From: Smithellaceae bacterium | GTDB lineage: Bacteria > Desulfobacterota > Syntrophia > Syntrophales > Smithellaceae | Assembly (NCBI GenBank): GCA_028701435.1 | Contig: JAQVQT010000026.1 | Span: 1-15,377 of the forward strand | DNA length: 15,377 nt | Direction of reading: 5' to 3' | Part shown: positions 6,807 to 14,382 of the stretch, piece after piece | How the letters are laid out: every line of letters begins with the position of its first letter | Position numbering within the stretch: position 1 is the stretch's first letter | Program-made: the position numbers and the translations under genes | The notes under the pieces: model-generated | Told to the model about the DNA's origin: nothing | What the model saw: the letters and a program-made list of their open reading frames with translations, nothing else | The model's database searches: none

Positions 6807-7349
6807 ATGGACAACCGGCCGAAAATCGTGATGGACAGCGACGGCATTGAACGCTGTCTCACGCGCATCGCCTATGAAATCCTGGAGAAAAACAAGGGGA
6901 TGGACAATCTGGTGCTGGTCGGCATTCGCACCGGGGGCATTTATCTCGCCCTGCGTCTGCAAAAAAGGATCTCGACCATTGAAAACGGGAAAATTCCGAT
7001 GGGCATTCTCGATGTGACGCTTTATCGCGACGACATCGCCAAATCCGGCAAAAAGGCTCCTCTGGGAAAAACGGATATTCCCTTTGATCTCACGGACAAA
7101 AAGGTCATTCTGGTGGACGATGTCCTTTTCACCGGACGAACCATTCGCGCCGCCATGGACGCCCTGATCGATTTCGGCCGTCCGAAAATGATCCAACTGG
7201 CCGTCCTGATCGACCGCGGGCATCGGGAGCTGCCGATTCGCGCCGATTACGTCGGGAAAAATCTCCCCTCTTCTCTCTGGGAAGCGGTAAGCGTCAATCT
7301 TCTGGAAAAAAACGGCAAAGATGAAGTGGTCATTGAAGAAGGAACCTAA
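6807..7349 (+). CDS. pyrR: pyrimidine operon regulator / uracil phosphoribosyltransferase PyrR
   Basis: PyrR binds the leader RNA of pyr operons when UMP is high and usually has some uracil phosphoribosyltransferase activity. The 180-residue length is that of Bacillus PyrR. It shows VGIRTGG (38-44), the YRDD segment, the phosphoribosyl pyrophosphate loop VILVDDVLFTGRT (100-112) and the PyrR-specific DRGHRELPIRADYVGKN (136-152). After that, family members usually have PTS plus a charged residue, while here it reads LPSSLWEAV, a mild departure near the RNA-binding region. The start has an AAAGGGA ribosome site seven bases away. It heads an operon with pyrB 23 bases behind and is preceded by an attenuator with a PyrR-loop-like hairpin, which points to autoregulation. 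Confidence 0.95.
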   Translation: MDNRPKIVMDSDGIERCLTRIAYEILEKNKGMDNLVLVGIRTGGIYLALRLQKRISTIENGKIPMGILDVTLYRDDIAKSGKKAPLGKTDIPFDLTDKKVILVDDVLFTGRTIRAAMDALIDFGRPKMIQLAVLIDRGHRELPIRADYVGKNLPSSLWEAVSVNLLEKNGKDEVVIEEGT

Positions 7350-7372
7350 ACCCAAATAAGCAAGGCAAGCGT

Positions 7373-8302
7373 ATGATAAAACTGGGGAAAAAAGACATTC
7401 TCGGCATCCAGGAAATGACAACGGACGAAATTTCCCTGATCCTGGAAACGGCCGAGTCCTTTCTGGAAATTTCAACGCGCGAAATCAAGAAGGTTCCGAC
7501 GCTGCGCGGCAAGAGCGTGATCAACCTGTTTTATGAAGCCAGCACGCGCACCCGGACGTCCTTTGAAATCGCGGGCAAAAGACTGAGCGCCGACACCATC
7601 AATATTTCCGCTTCCACCAGCTCCGTGGTCAAGGGCGAAACCCTTCTGGATACCGCGCGCACGCTGGAAGCCATGAATCCCGATATTATCGTGCTCAGGC
7701 ACAGCGCCGCCGGCGCGCCGCACCTGCTCGCGCGCATGGTAAGGCAATCCATTATCAACGCCGGCGACGGTGCACACGAGCACCCTTCCCAGGCGCTTCT
7801 GGATATGATGACGATCAAGGAAAAGAAAGGCCGGATCGCCGGTCTGAAAGTCGCGATTGTCGGTGATATCCTGCACAGCAGGGTCGCCCGGTCCAACATT
7901 TACGGACTTACCAAAATGGGCGCCCGGGTGGTTGTGGCCGGGCCCGCCACCATGATGCCCCGAGACATTGAACGGATGGGCGTCAGGGCCTATACAATAA
8001 TTGAAGAGGCGATTGCGGATGCCGACGTCGTCATGATGCTGCGCATTCAAATGGAGCGCCAGAAACAGAATGTCTTCCCTTCGCTTCGCGAGTACGCCCA
8101 GCATTACTGTCTCTCCCGCCGGCACATGAAGCTGACCGGGCCGGACGCCATCGTCATGCATCCGGGTCCGATCAACCGCGGCGTGGAAATCTCCCCCGAT
8201 ATTGCCGACGATCCCGCCTGCTCCGTCATTCTCGACCAGGTCAACAAGGGCGTCGCCGTCCGCATGGCCATGCTGTACCTGCTTTCAGGAGGAAATGAAT
8301 GA
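7373..8302 (+). CDS. pyrB: aspartate carbamoyltransferase catalytic subunit PyrB
   Basis: PyrB joins carbamoyl phosphate and aspartate, the committed step of pyrimidine synthesis. The 309-residue product carries the carbamoyl phosphate loop STRTRTSFE (57-65), HPSQALLDMMTI (137-148), the middle-domain VAIVGDILHSRVARSN, and the aspartate-side MHPGPINRGVEI (262-273). No regulatory subunit gene (pyrI) is in the window; the next gene is pyrC, overlapping by four bases (ATGA). The ribosome site before the ATG is weak (CAAGGCAAG). Control would come from the upstream attenuator rather than from a PyrI partner, as in Bacillus. Confidence 0.97.
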   Translation: MIKLGKKDILGIQEMTTDEISLILETAESFLEISTREIKKVPTLRGKSVINLFYEASTRTRTSFEIAGKRLSADTINISASTSSVVKGETLLDTARTLEAMNPDIIVLRHSAAGAPHLLARMVRQSIINAGDGAHEHPSQALLDMMTIKEKKGRIAGLKVAIVGDILHSRVARSNIYGLTKMGARVVVAGPATMMPRDIERMGVRAYTIIEEAIADADVVMMLRIQMERQKQNVFPSLREYAQHYCLSRRHMKLTGPDAIVMHPGPINRGVEISPDIADDPACSVILDQVNKGVAVRMAMLYLLSGGNE

Positions 8303-9588
8303 AACTGCTGTTAAAAGGCGCACGGGTGATCGACCCGTCCCGAAACCTGGACGCCCTGATGGATGTGCTGGTGGAAGATGGAAAAATCGCCGGCTGCAAA
8401 CCGGGCATCAAGGCTCCATCAGGCGCAAAAGTCCTTGACCTGGCCGGAATGATTGCCGCACCCGGACTCATTGACATGCACACGCATCTTCGTGAACCGG
8501 GATATGAATACCGGGAGACCATCGCCAGCGGCTCCGCCGCCGCGGTGGCCGGAGGCTTCACGTCGATTGCCTGCATGCCCAACACCCAGCCGGTAAATGA
8601 CAACCGCTCGGTCACCGAATTCATCCTGCGAAAGGCCGCCGAAGCGAATCTGGCCAATATCTATCCCATCGGAGCGATCAGCATGAACTCCGAGGGCCGT
8701 CAGATGACCGAATTCTGGGACCTCAAGGAGGCGGGCATCGTCGCCCTGTCGGATGACGGCAATCCGGTGATGGACGCGGCCCTGATGCGCAGGGCCATGG
8801 AATACGCTTATTCACTGGACCTGCCGGTGATTCAGCACTGCGAAGACAAAAATCTGTCCGCGGGCGGCCTGATGAATGAAGGATACCCATCCACGCTTCT
8901 GGGGCTGCCGGGCATTCCCGCCATCGCCGAAGAAGTCATGGTGGCGCGCGACATTCTGATCGCGGAATATACCGGCACACGCATCCACTTCGCGCATGTA
9001 AGCACGGCCGGTTCCGTACGCCTGATTCGCGACGCCAAAAAACGGGGGCTGAAGGTGACGGCGGAAACCGCCCCGCATTATTTTACGTTGACGGATGAAT
9101 CGCTTCGGGATTACGACACGAACTACAAGGTCAGTCCGCCGCTGCGGGGCGATGCCGACGTGTCGGCCATTCGGGAGGGCCTCGCGGACGGAACGCTGGA
9201 CGCCATTGCCTGCGATCACGCGCCGCACGGACGCACGGACAAGGAAGTGGAATTCGAATATGCCGCCTGTGGAATCAGCGGACTGGAAACCTCTCTGGGC
9301 CTGAGCCTCGGCCTGGTGCACGAGGGCGTCCTGTCCTGGCCGGATTTGATCGCCAGGATGAGCTGCAATCCGGCGCGCATTTTAAACCTGCCCAGGGGCA
9401 CGCTGGCAAAAGGCGCCGCCGCGGACATTACGGTCATCCATCCGGAGCTTGACTGGAGAGTCGACGCCGCCGCCTTCCGCTCGTTGGGAAAGAACTCTCC
9501 GTTTTCCGGAAGAAAACTGAAAGGGCGCGCCGTATTATCCATCGTGGGCGGCGACATCAAGTACGATGGGCCGGCGTCCAAGCCGTGA
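8299..9588 (+). CDS. pyrC: dihydroorotase PyrC (class I, zinc metalloenzyme)
   Basis: Dihydroorotase closes carbamoyl aspartate to dihydroorotate, directly after PyrB. The 429-residue length and motifs fit the class I enzymes typified by Aquifex and Bacillus. His61 and His63 lie in DMHTHLREPG, Asp153 in ALSDDGNP replaces the carboxylated lysine of other types, His180 is in VIQHCED, a further histidine is in HFAHVSTAG, and the catalytic Asp306 is in CDHAPH. All metal and catalytic positions are present, so this is an active enzyme and not an inactive pyrC-like partner. The ATG overlaps the pyrB stop, with AGGAGG six bases upstream. Confidence 0.96.
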   Translation: MKLLLKGARVIDPSRNLDALMDVLVEDGKIAGCKPGIKAPSGAKVLDLAGMIAAPGLIDMHTHLREPGYEYRETIASGSAAAVAGGFTSIACMPNTQPVNDNRSVTEFILRKAAEANLANIYPIGAISMNSEGRQMTEFWDLKEAGIVALSDDGNPVMDAALMRRAMEYAYSLDLPVIQHCEDKNLSAGGLMNEGYPSTLLGLPGIPAIAEEVMVARDILIAEYTGTRIHFAHVSTAGSVRLIRDAKKRGLKVTAETAPHYFTLTDESLRDYDTNYKVSPPLRGDADVSAIREGLADGTLDAIACDHAPHGRTDKEVEFEYAACGISGLETSLGLSLGLVHEGVLSWPDLIARMSCNPARILNLPRGTLAKGAAADITVIHPELDWRVDAAAFRSLGKNSPFSGRKLKGRAVLSIVGGDIKYDGPASKP

Positions 9589-10358
9589 GCGCCCGGGAAA
9601 TCCATAAGGCCTCAGGCTTTGTCCTGCGAAGTCTTCAATACGGCGAATCGGATCTGATCGTCACATTTTACACCCGTGAGTTCGGCAAGCTCAAGGGCAT
9701 CGCCAAGGGCGCCAAGCGGAGCCGAAAGCGGTTCGCCAATGTTTTTGAACCCTTTTCCCTGACGCAAATGATTTTTTCACGCCGCAACCGCGATGCGCTC
9801 GCGTTCATCGATTCCTGCGAAATCCTTGAGCACTTTGCCCCCATCCGCCTGGATCTGGAAAAGACCCTGACCGCTTCCTATTTCATCGATCTGGCCGAAC
9901 ACTTCAGCCCGGAAGGCAAGCGCAACGACAAGGTGTTTGCCTTGCTTGCGGATTTCCTGTCGCTTCTGACCCGGGAAGATGTTTCGGAGTCCATCATTCG
10001 CTTCTTTGAAATGCGGTTGTTGAAGGCCGTCGGATTTGAACCTTCGCTCGCGGCCTGTGTGCGCTGCAAAACACCCGTGACCAACGGCGCCGCCTACTAC
10101 TTCTTCCCGAATGAAGGCGGCATTTTCTGCGCGGCCTGCGCCCGGCCGGAAAGATACGACCAGAGCGTCTCCGCCGGCGCCGTCCGTACGCTGCTTCTGG
10201 GGAAAGACATGGACCTGGATAAAATGAAGATGATCTCCATGACGGAAAGCCTTGCCTTCGAATCCCGCAGCATTCTCTGCGGCTTTATTTCCCATGTGCT
10301 GGGAAAAGAAATCAAATCCCTCAAAGTCCTGGAGCAGGTGCGCAGGTATTGTCCCTGA
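9585..10358 (+). CDS. recO: DNA repair protein RecO
   Basis: RecO, with RecR and RecF, loads RecA onto single-stranded DNA at gaps. The 257-residue product begins with the N-terminal OB-fold segment (GFVLRSLQYGESDLIVTFYT, 11-30), then KGAKRSRKRFANVFEPF. A zinc-finger pair follows at Cys158/Cys161 and Cys182/Cys185. The GTG start overlaps the pyrC stop in a GTGA arrangement, and no clear ribosome site is seen, so translation is probably coupled. Its place in a pyrimidine operon has no known functional meaning. Confidence 0.93.
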   Translation: MSAREIHKASGFVLRSLQYGESDLIVTFYTREFGKLKGIAKGAKRSRKRFANVFEPFSLTQMIFSRRNRDALAFIDSCEILEHFAPIRLDLEKTLTASYFIDLAEHFSPEGKRNDKVFALLADFLSLLTREDVSESIIRFFEMRLLKAVGFEPSLAACVRCKTPVTNGAAYYFFPNEGGIFCAACARPERYDQSVSAGAVRTLLLGKDMDLDKMKMISMTESLAFESRSILCGFISHVLGKEIKSLKVLEQVRRYCP

Positions 10359-10369
10359 CGGAGGTTTCA

Positions 10370-11620
10370 ATGCAACAGCCGGAATTGCTTGCCCCCGCCG
10401 GCAACCTGGAGAAATTGCGCACCGCCCTGCTTTATGGAGCCAATGCCGTCTATGTCGGCGTTCCCGGCTTGAGCCTGCGGGGAGCGTCCGCGGAAATGTC
10501 CCTGGAGGATCTGACCACGGGCGTTTCCGAAGCGCACACGCTGGGCGTCCGGGTGTATGCCGCCGTTAACATGTTTGCCCGCAATGCCGACCTGGCCCAG
10601 GCGGCGCGTTGTCTTCCCGACTGGGCCGCGACGGGAGTGGACGCACTGATCGTCAGCGACCCGGGGCTGGTTCGGCTGGCCCAAAAAACCGTTCCGCAGA
10701 TTCCGCTGCATCTCAGCACGCAAGCCAATACCACCAATGCCGAAGCGGTCCGCTTCTGGCAGGACCAGGGGGTGAGCCGAATCATCCTCGCGCGGGAGCT
10801 GCCTCTTCGAGAAGTCGGAGAAATCGCCGCGGCTCTCCCCGGCATGGAGCTCGAAATCTTTATCCACGGCGCGATGTGCATGGCGTATTCCGGACGCTGC
10901 TATCTGTCGGCCTGGCGCAACCGCAAGAGCGCCAATGCGGGGGACTGCACCCAACCCTGCCGCTGGGAGTACCGTCTTTCGGAATCCACCCGCCCGGATG
11001 ATCCTCTTCGGCTGGAAGAAGATGATCGTTTTTCGTATCTGCTGAGCTCCAAAGATTTATGTCTGCTGGAACATCTGCCGGAGGTTCTGGCGACCGGCGT
11101 TGCCGGCGTCAAGATTGAGGGAAGGATGAAATCCTCTTATTATGTGGCGGTCGTGACCCGAACCTACCGGCAGGCGCTGGACGCCCTTTGCCGGAACAAA
11201 GAAACCTATCGACGCGACCCGCACTGGATGGAGGAGCTGAAAACCGTCTCCCACCGGGGCTACACCACGGGCTTTGCCTTTGCCGAAGGAAAGATCAATG
11301 AATCCAGCCCGGACATCAAAAATATTCAGACACATGAACCGGCGGGGGTGGTTGTCGGTTATGACGACGTCAGGAAACAAATGCGAATGGAGGTCCGCAA
11401 CTTCCTGCAGGCGGGAGAAGACATGGAATTGCTGCTGTTGCGGGAAACCCTGCCCGTCGATACCCGACCGATGACGGATGAGGGAGGAGACAGAATCGAC
11501 CGAGCCCACGCGGGAAACCTCATCCGCGTCCCCTTTCCCTTCCCGGCGCCGAAAGGCGCCCTGCTTCGAAAAAAAACCATCGGGGCTAAGGCACAAGGGC
11601 CTGAGCGCAAACCTATCTAA
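10370..11620 (+). CDS. trhP: U32-family tRNA hydroxylation protein TrhP-like
   Basis: The 416-residue protein is a U32-family member (older name: collagenase-like peptidase). It closely resembles Escherichia coli YegQ/TrhP, which takes part in making 5-hydroxyuridine at tRNA position 34. Shared blocks are ELLAPAGNLEKLRTAL, HLSTQAN, SRIILARELPL, the U32 signature EIFIHGAMCMAYSGRCYLS (162-180), GDCTQPCRWEY, SSKDL and VKIEGRMKSSYYVA. Cys170, Cys177, Cys193 and Cys197 are the four conserved cysteines suggested to hold an iron-sulphur cluster. GGAGG five bases before ATG 10370 favours this start over a TTG at 10349 that would overlap recO. A related paralog acting on 23S rRNA (RlhA) is the main alternative, but the length and C-terminal part fit TrhP better. 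It ends the plus-strand operon. Confidence 0.85.
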   Translation: MQQPELLAPAGNLEKLRTALLYGANAVYVGVPGLSLRGASAEMSLEDLTTGVSEAHTLGVRVYAAVNMFARNADLAQAARCLPDWAATGVDALIVSDPGLVRLAQKTVPQIPLHLSTQANTTNAEAVRFWQDQGVSRIILARELPLREVGEIAAALPGMELEIFIHGAMCMAYSGRCYLSAWRNRKSANAGDCTQPCRWEYRLSESTRPDDPLRLEEDDRFSYLLSSKDLCLLEHLPEVLATGVAGVKIEGRMKSSYYVAVVTRTYRQALDALCRNKETYRRDPHWMEELKTVSHRGYTTGFAFAEGKINESSPDIKNIQTHEPAGVVVGYDDVRKQMRMEVRNFLQAGEDMELLLLRETLPVDTRPMTDEGGDRIDRAHAGNLIRVPFPFPAPKGALLRKKTIGAKAQGPERKPI

Positions 11621-11637
11621 AACGTCTGAAGATCAGA

Positions 11638-12264
11638 TCACTTCTTTTTCTTCTTTTTGGCAGGCTTTTTTGCAGCGGGCTTTTCCTCGGCGACGCAAAT
11701 GCTTTTCTGCAGCGTGTGATGATCCGTTACAAATTTAATGTTTTGCCAGGGTTCATATTCGTAGGTGTGATGATCCAGAACCTTTCCCTTCTCATCATAG
11801 TGGATCAGCTCTTTCACCCGCCATTTTTGATTCTTGCAATCAATCTCATCCACGCGGACATCATGTTCGTAGTAATGGTACTTTATGGATTTCTTCGGAT
11901 TGTATTTTTTCACTTCTTCAACCATCTGCTTCCTGCAATCATCCGTTACGACTCTGTAAACGGTAACGGTCGCGATATTTGAGGATCTGGCGATATTGGT
12001 TTGATTGTAATAGTTCTCTCCCATTTTAGTTTTTCCATAGCGCACCCACACCTTGCTGTCCGGAACGCTGCGCACAATGTCGGGCAGTTTTTCGACGACA
12101 GGGGGAGGCGGAGCAACGGGAGGTTTCTTTACCACGACCGGAGCCGGGGGAGGTTCTTTGACTTTCGGCACATCTTTTTTGGTAACGGATGGTTCTTTCG
12201 CACAGCCCGCCAGCAGAAAAACGACCAGAATAAAAATATAAACCACCGCATAAATCTTTTTCAT
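11638..12264 (-). CDS. proline-rich lipoprotein, surface-adhesin E-like
   Basis: The 208-residue product starts with a lipoprotein signal (MKKIYAVVYIFILVVF) and lipobox LLAGC with Cys21 as the lipidated residue. The next residue is Ala, so outer-membrane sorting is expected. Residues about 33-66 form a Pro/Val/Lys linker. The folded part has VYRVVTDDC, a KYHYYEHDVRVDEIDCKN strand pair, GKVLDHHTYEYEPWQNI and SICV. This is the pattern of the surface-adhesin protein E family, with cysteines likely bonded. It ends with a lysine-rich tail (KKPAKKKKKK). The ATG at 12264 has AAAGGAG five bases upstream; an earlier ATG at 12279 lies before that site. It converges on trhP with 17 bases between. The family match is by eye and the function is unknown. 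Confidence 0.75.
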   Translation of the reverse strand: MKKIYAVVYIFILVVFLLAGCAKEPSVTKKDVPKVKEPPPAPVVVKKPPVAPPPPVVEKLPDIVRSVPDSKVWVRYGKTKMGENYYNQTNIARSSNIATVTVYRVVTDDCRKQMVEEVKKYNPKKSIKYHYYEHDVRVDEIDCKNQKWRVKELIHYDEKGKVLDHHTYEYEPWQNIKFVTDHHTLQKSICVAEEKPAAKKPAKKKKKK

Positions 12265-12362
12265 ATTTGCTCCTTTCATCCTTCTTCCGGGTCGGGATGG
12301 TTCTATTGTCTTTCTTCATCCGCGTGCGGGCATGAAGGCGGCCCTGTAAAATCCGTGTGAAG

Positions 12363-12390
12363 ATTTAAACCATTTAGAATGATTTATCAA
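12363..12390 (-). promoter_or_regulatory. weak candidate promoter for the lipoprotein gene
   Basis: On the minus strand TTGATA (12385-12390) and TTAAAT (12363-12368) are 16 bases apart, five and four of six to consensus. Transcription would begin about 90-100 bases before the lipoprotein start. The ompA-family terminator upstream implies that the lipoprotein needs its own promoter, but the match is only fair. The rest of 12265-12481 holds no ORF or structure I could support. Confidence 0.25.
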
Positions 12391-12481
12391 GGTTCTTCAT
12401 TACCCCGGCCAAGCGGGACAATTCATCAAAGGGCAAGCGGCGTCATTGAACCGCTGGGATCATGCTCCCGGCAGGGCGCGC

Positions 12482-12518
12482 CAAAAAGAAAGCCCCCGCT
12501 CTAAAAACCGCGGGGGCT
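12482..12518 (-). terminator. intrinsic terminator of the OmpA-family gene
   Basis: A perfect 9-bp stem AGCCCCCGC (12491-12499) with GCGGGGGCT (12510-12518) closes a ten-base loop. On the minus strand it is followed by TTTCTTTTT. It lies about 38 bases past the stop of the OmpA-family gene. Confidence 0.88.
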
Positions 12519-12531
12519 CCATTTGATCTGA

Positions 12532-12553
12532 AAGCCTTTTAAATGGAAGGCTT
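12532..12553 (-). other. short hairpin just after the OmpA-family stop codon
   Basis: AAGCCTT (12532-12538) and AAGGCTT (12547-12553) form a 7-bp stem with an eight-base loop, two bases after the stop codon and before the main terminator. It has no good T-run, so it may protect the 3' end of the messenger rather than terminate. Confidence 0.4.
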
Positions 12554-12555
12554 AT

Positions 12556-13647
12556 TTATTTCTTATAATCGACGGCCGCTTCCACGCGCCGATTCTTCGC
12601 CCGCCCGTCTCTGGTCTTGTTGGAGGCAACGGGTTTTTCCTGGCCGTAGCCGACGGCGTTGAGGCGCTTGGCGTCAATGCCGCCCTTTTCGACCATGTAA
12701 TTCTTCACGGCTTCCGCACGCTTCTGAGAAAGATTTTTATTGTAAGCGGCTTTGCCTATGTTATCCGTATGGCCTTCGATGGTGAGATCAAGATCCGAAT
12801 GTTCTTTCATCACATCGACCATATGATCGATATCCTTGGTGTAATTCTTTTTGATGGTGGCCTTGTCGAAATCAAACAGGACCTCCAGCGTCGCTCTTCC
12901 CATCTCATCGACTTCTTCGCGCACCTGGGTCTTGGGCTGGGGTCTCACGACTTCCTCAACAACCGCGGGAGCCGCCGCGACAGCGGGCTTTGCTTCTTCA
13001 ACGACCGGAGCTGCCTCCGCCTGGGGTTTTGCTTCCTCCATGACCGGCTCTGCCGCGGAAACAGTCGTTGCTGCTGCCTTTTTGGCTCCGCCAAAAGCGA
13101 AATTCAAACCGAGGGACACGAGCATGTTGTTATGTAACCGATCGATCGGCATGATGTGACGAATATCGAGGCGAAGCGCGAACCAATCCGACAGGAACCA
13201 TTTCAGACCGTATCCGTAACCAACGGTAAACTTATCGCTTTTGTAAGTATCCGTCCCGTAATCCGGGTTTTCCTCGAACACGCCGTAGGAATAGTGGGCG
13301 CCGCCAACACCGGCTGCCAGGAAAGGCACCAGCGCCTGATTCGGCAGAAGATGGAAAATGAGCTCGCCGCCGTACCCCGTGAAATCAACGTTCTTTTTGG
13401 GAGACCAGTCATTGTTTTGTGTCTGGGCATAATGGATGTAGCCTTCCAGGCCGATGTACTTGTTAAAGTTGTAGCCTAAACGCATCCCGACCAGGGGCCT
13501 CGCCTGATCCATGTCTTCGTTTCCTTCAAACGTGTACATTCCCAGGGTGGGCGCTATCGTAAAAGACCCCGGCCTCACCTGCGCGTTGCCTGTGGAGACC
13601 AGCAACATCACCAGCAGAACAACAACCAAAGAAGCAAATTTTTTCAT
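12556..13647 (-). CDS. OmpA-family outer-membrane protein
   Basis: The 363-residue product has a signal peptide (cleavage likely after Ala22, STGNA|Q). An eight-stranded barrel-type N-terminal part of about 165 residues follows (for example GYNFNKYIGLEGYIHYAQ and the final strand NNMLVSLGLNFAFGG). A repetitive Ala/Pro/Glu linker runs from about 190 to 240, and the OmpA C-terminal peptidoglycan-binding domain from about 254 to 358. In that domain LEVLFDFDKATI, TIEGHTDNIG with Asp295, and NLSQKRAEAV with Arg310 keep the two residues that bind diaminopimelate. It should tie the outer membrane to the cell wall. The ATG has AAGGAGA upstream. It has its own strong promoter and terminator, so it is a single-gene unit. 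Confidence 0.93.
   Translation of the reverse strand: MKKFASLVVVLLVMLLVSTGNAQVRPGSFTIAPTLGMYTFEGNEDMDQARPLVGMRLGYNFNKYIGLEGYIHYAQTQNNDWSPKKNVDFTGYGGELIFHLLPNQALVPFLAAGVGGAHYSYGVFEENPDYGTDTYKSDKFTVGYGYGLKWFLSDWFALRLDIRHIMPIDRLHNNMLVSLGLNFAFGGAKKAAATTVSAAEPVMEEAKPQAEAAPVVEEAKPAVAAAPAVVEEVVRPQPKTQVREEVDEMGRATLEVLFDFDKATIKKNYTKDIDHMVDVMKEHSDLDLTIEGHTDNIGKAAYNKNLSQKRAEAVKNYMVEKGGIDAKRLNAVGYGQEKPVASNKTRDGRAKNRRVEAAVDYKK
12946..13056 (-). repeat. Ala/Pro/Glu repeat coding for the OmpA linker
   Basis: Residues about 198-234 of the OmpA-family protein repeat a unit like PVMEEAKPQAEAA, PVVEEAKPAVAAA, then PAVVEEVV. The units are imperfect, so they are a protein-level repeat giving a flexible periplasmic linker between barrel and peptidoglycan-binding domain. 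Confidence 0.7.
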
Positions 13648-13774
13648 AATCTCTCTCCTTAAAATAACCGTAATTTTTACGTTTAATCGACCTTGGTTAA
13701 ATCAAGCCAAAATGCCCTGATTCCGATAAAAAATAAAGCGTTTAAGAATTCTCTGACCCATTATGAGCAATGTT

Positions 13775-13803
13775 TTTATAATTAATCACTTAAGGTATGT
13801 CAA
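13775..13803 (-). promoter_or_regulatory. strong sigma70 promoter of the OmpA-family gene
   Basis: On the minus strand a perfect TTGACA (13798-13803) is followed after 17 bases by TATAAA (13775-13780, five of six). Transcription would start near 13768, giving an untranslated leader of about 120 bases. An abundant outer-membrane protein would be expected to have such a promoter. Confidence 0.82.
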
Positions 13804-14009
13804 TATAATTTTTCATTTATATTTATCACCGAAAATGCGGGCAACCGGGAAATGCTTCCCTTTCAAACCATTCTTGAGCGAATAAGCGGACACATTCATC
13901 ACTGCCTGCGGCGTAGCAACAATTCGATATCATTATCATTTATCATTCATGTTCTTCATCGGAAGCCCTCCGCGTGTCCGACGGCTCTCGCGCCCCTTGC
14001 CGGGCAACC
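13804..14009. other. AT-rich intergenic stretch without a gene
   Basis: Between the OmpA-family promoter and the VOC stop codon I see no supported gene. It holds a small GGGAA-ATGC-TTCCC hairpin (13847-13860) without a T-run and, on the minus strand, three tandem GATAAT-like words (13925-13949). No clear terminator for the VOC/aminotransferase genes is present. Confidence 0.6.
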
Positions 14010-14381
14010 CTAAACGAACTGAATGAGCTGAATCATCACACCGTCGGGATCACGGAGAAAGGTCGTGAGGCGGTCCGGCCGGGGATGAAACGGATCCATC
14101 AGGACGCAGGCGCCTTTTTTACGGGCTTGCTCCACCAAGGCATGAATATCCTCCACGACCAGGCTGAAATGGTTGAGCCCGGTCATGGCAGAAGGATCCG
14201 CTTGCGTATCCCCGGGATTGGCCTGCTCAATCTCAATGGAAATGGTGTCATTTCCTACAAAAACAAATTGCTTTCCCCAGATTTCCACCCGGTCGATCAT
14301 TTCCAGACCCAGAATGTCCCGGTAAAATTGGACGGACGCATCGCTGCTCGCGGCTTTGAGACCGACATGATACCATTTCAT
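14010..14381 (-). CDS. VOC (glyoxalase/bleomycin-resistance fold) protein
   Basis: The 123-residue product is one VOC unit pair: MKWYHVGLKAASSDASVQFY, RDILGLEM, then TGLNHFSLVVEDIHALVEQARKKG and FLRDPDGVMIQLIQ. Likely metal ligands are His5, Glu50 and His71. The fourth position, normally Glu near the end of the PDG motif, is Gln118. Such enzymes include glyoxalase I, methylmalonyl-CoA epimerase and dioxygenases, and the sequence does not decide between them. Translation starts one base after the aminotransferase stop, with GGAGG five bases upstream inside the end of that gene, so the two are co-translated and probably share a pathway. Confidence 0.85.
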   Translation of the reverse strand: MKWYHVGLKAASSDASVQFYRDILGLEMIDRVEIWGKQFVFVGNDTISIEIEQANPGDTQADPSAMTGLNHFSLVVEDIHALVEQARKKGACVLMDPFHPRPDRLTTFLRDPDGVMIQLIQFV

Positions 14382-14382
14382 A

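Noticed and set aside
6783..7475. A 230-codon minus-strand open frame over pyrR
   Set aside because: It lies opposite pyrR with clear family motifs and has no recognisable motif itself.
11625..11637. TCTGA-AGA-TCAGA hairpin between trhP and the lipoprotein gene as a shared terminator
   Set aside because: The stem is only five pairs and neither side has a convincing T-run next to it; too weak to call.
13847..13860. GGGAA-ATGC-TTCCC hairpin as a terminator for the VOC gene
   Set aside because: On the minus strand no T-run follows, and it lies about 150 bases past the stop codon.
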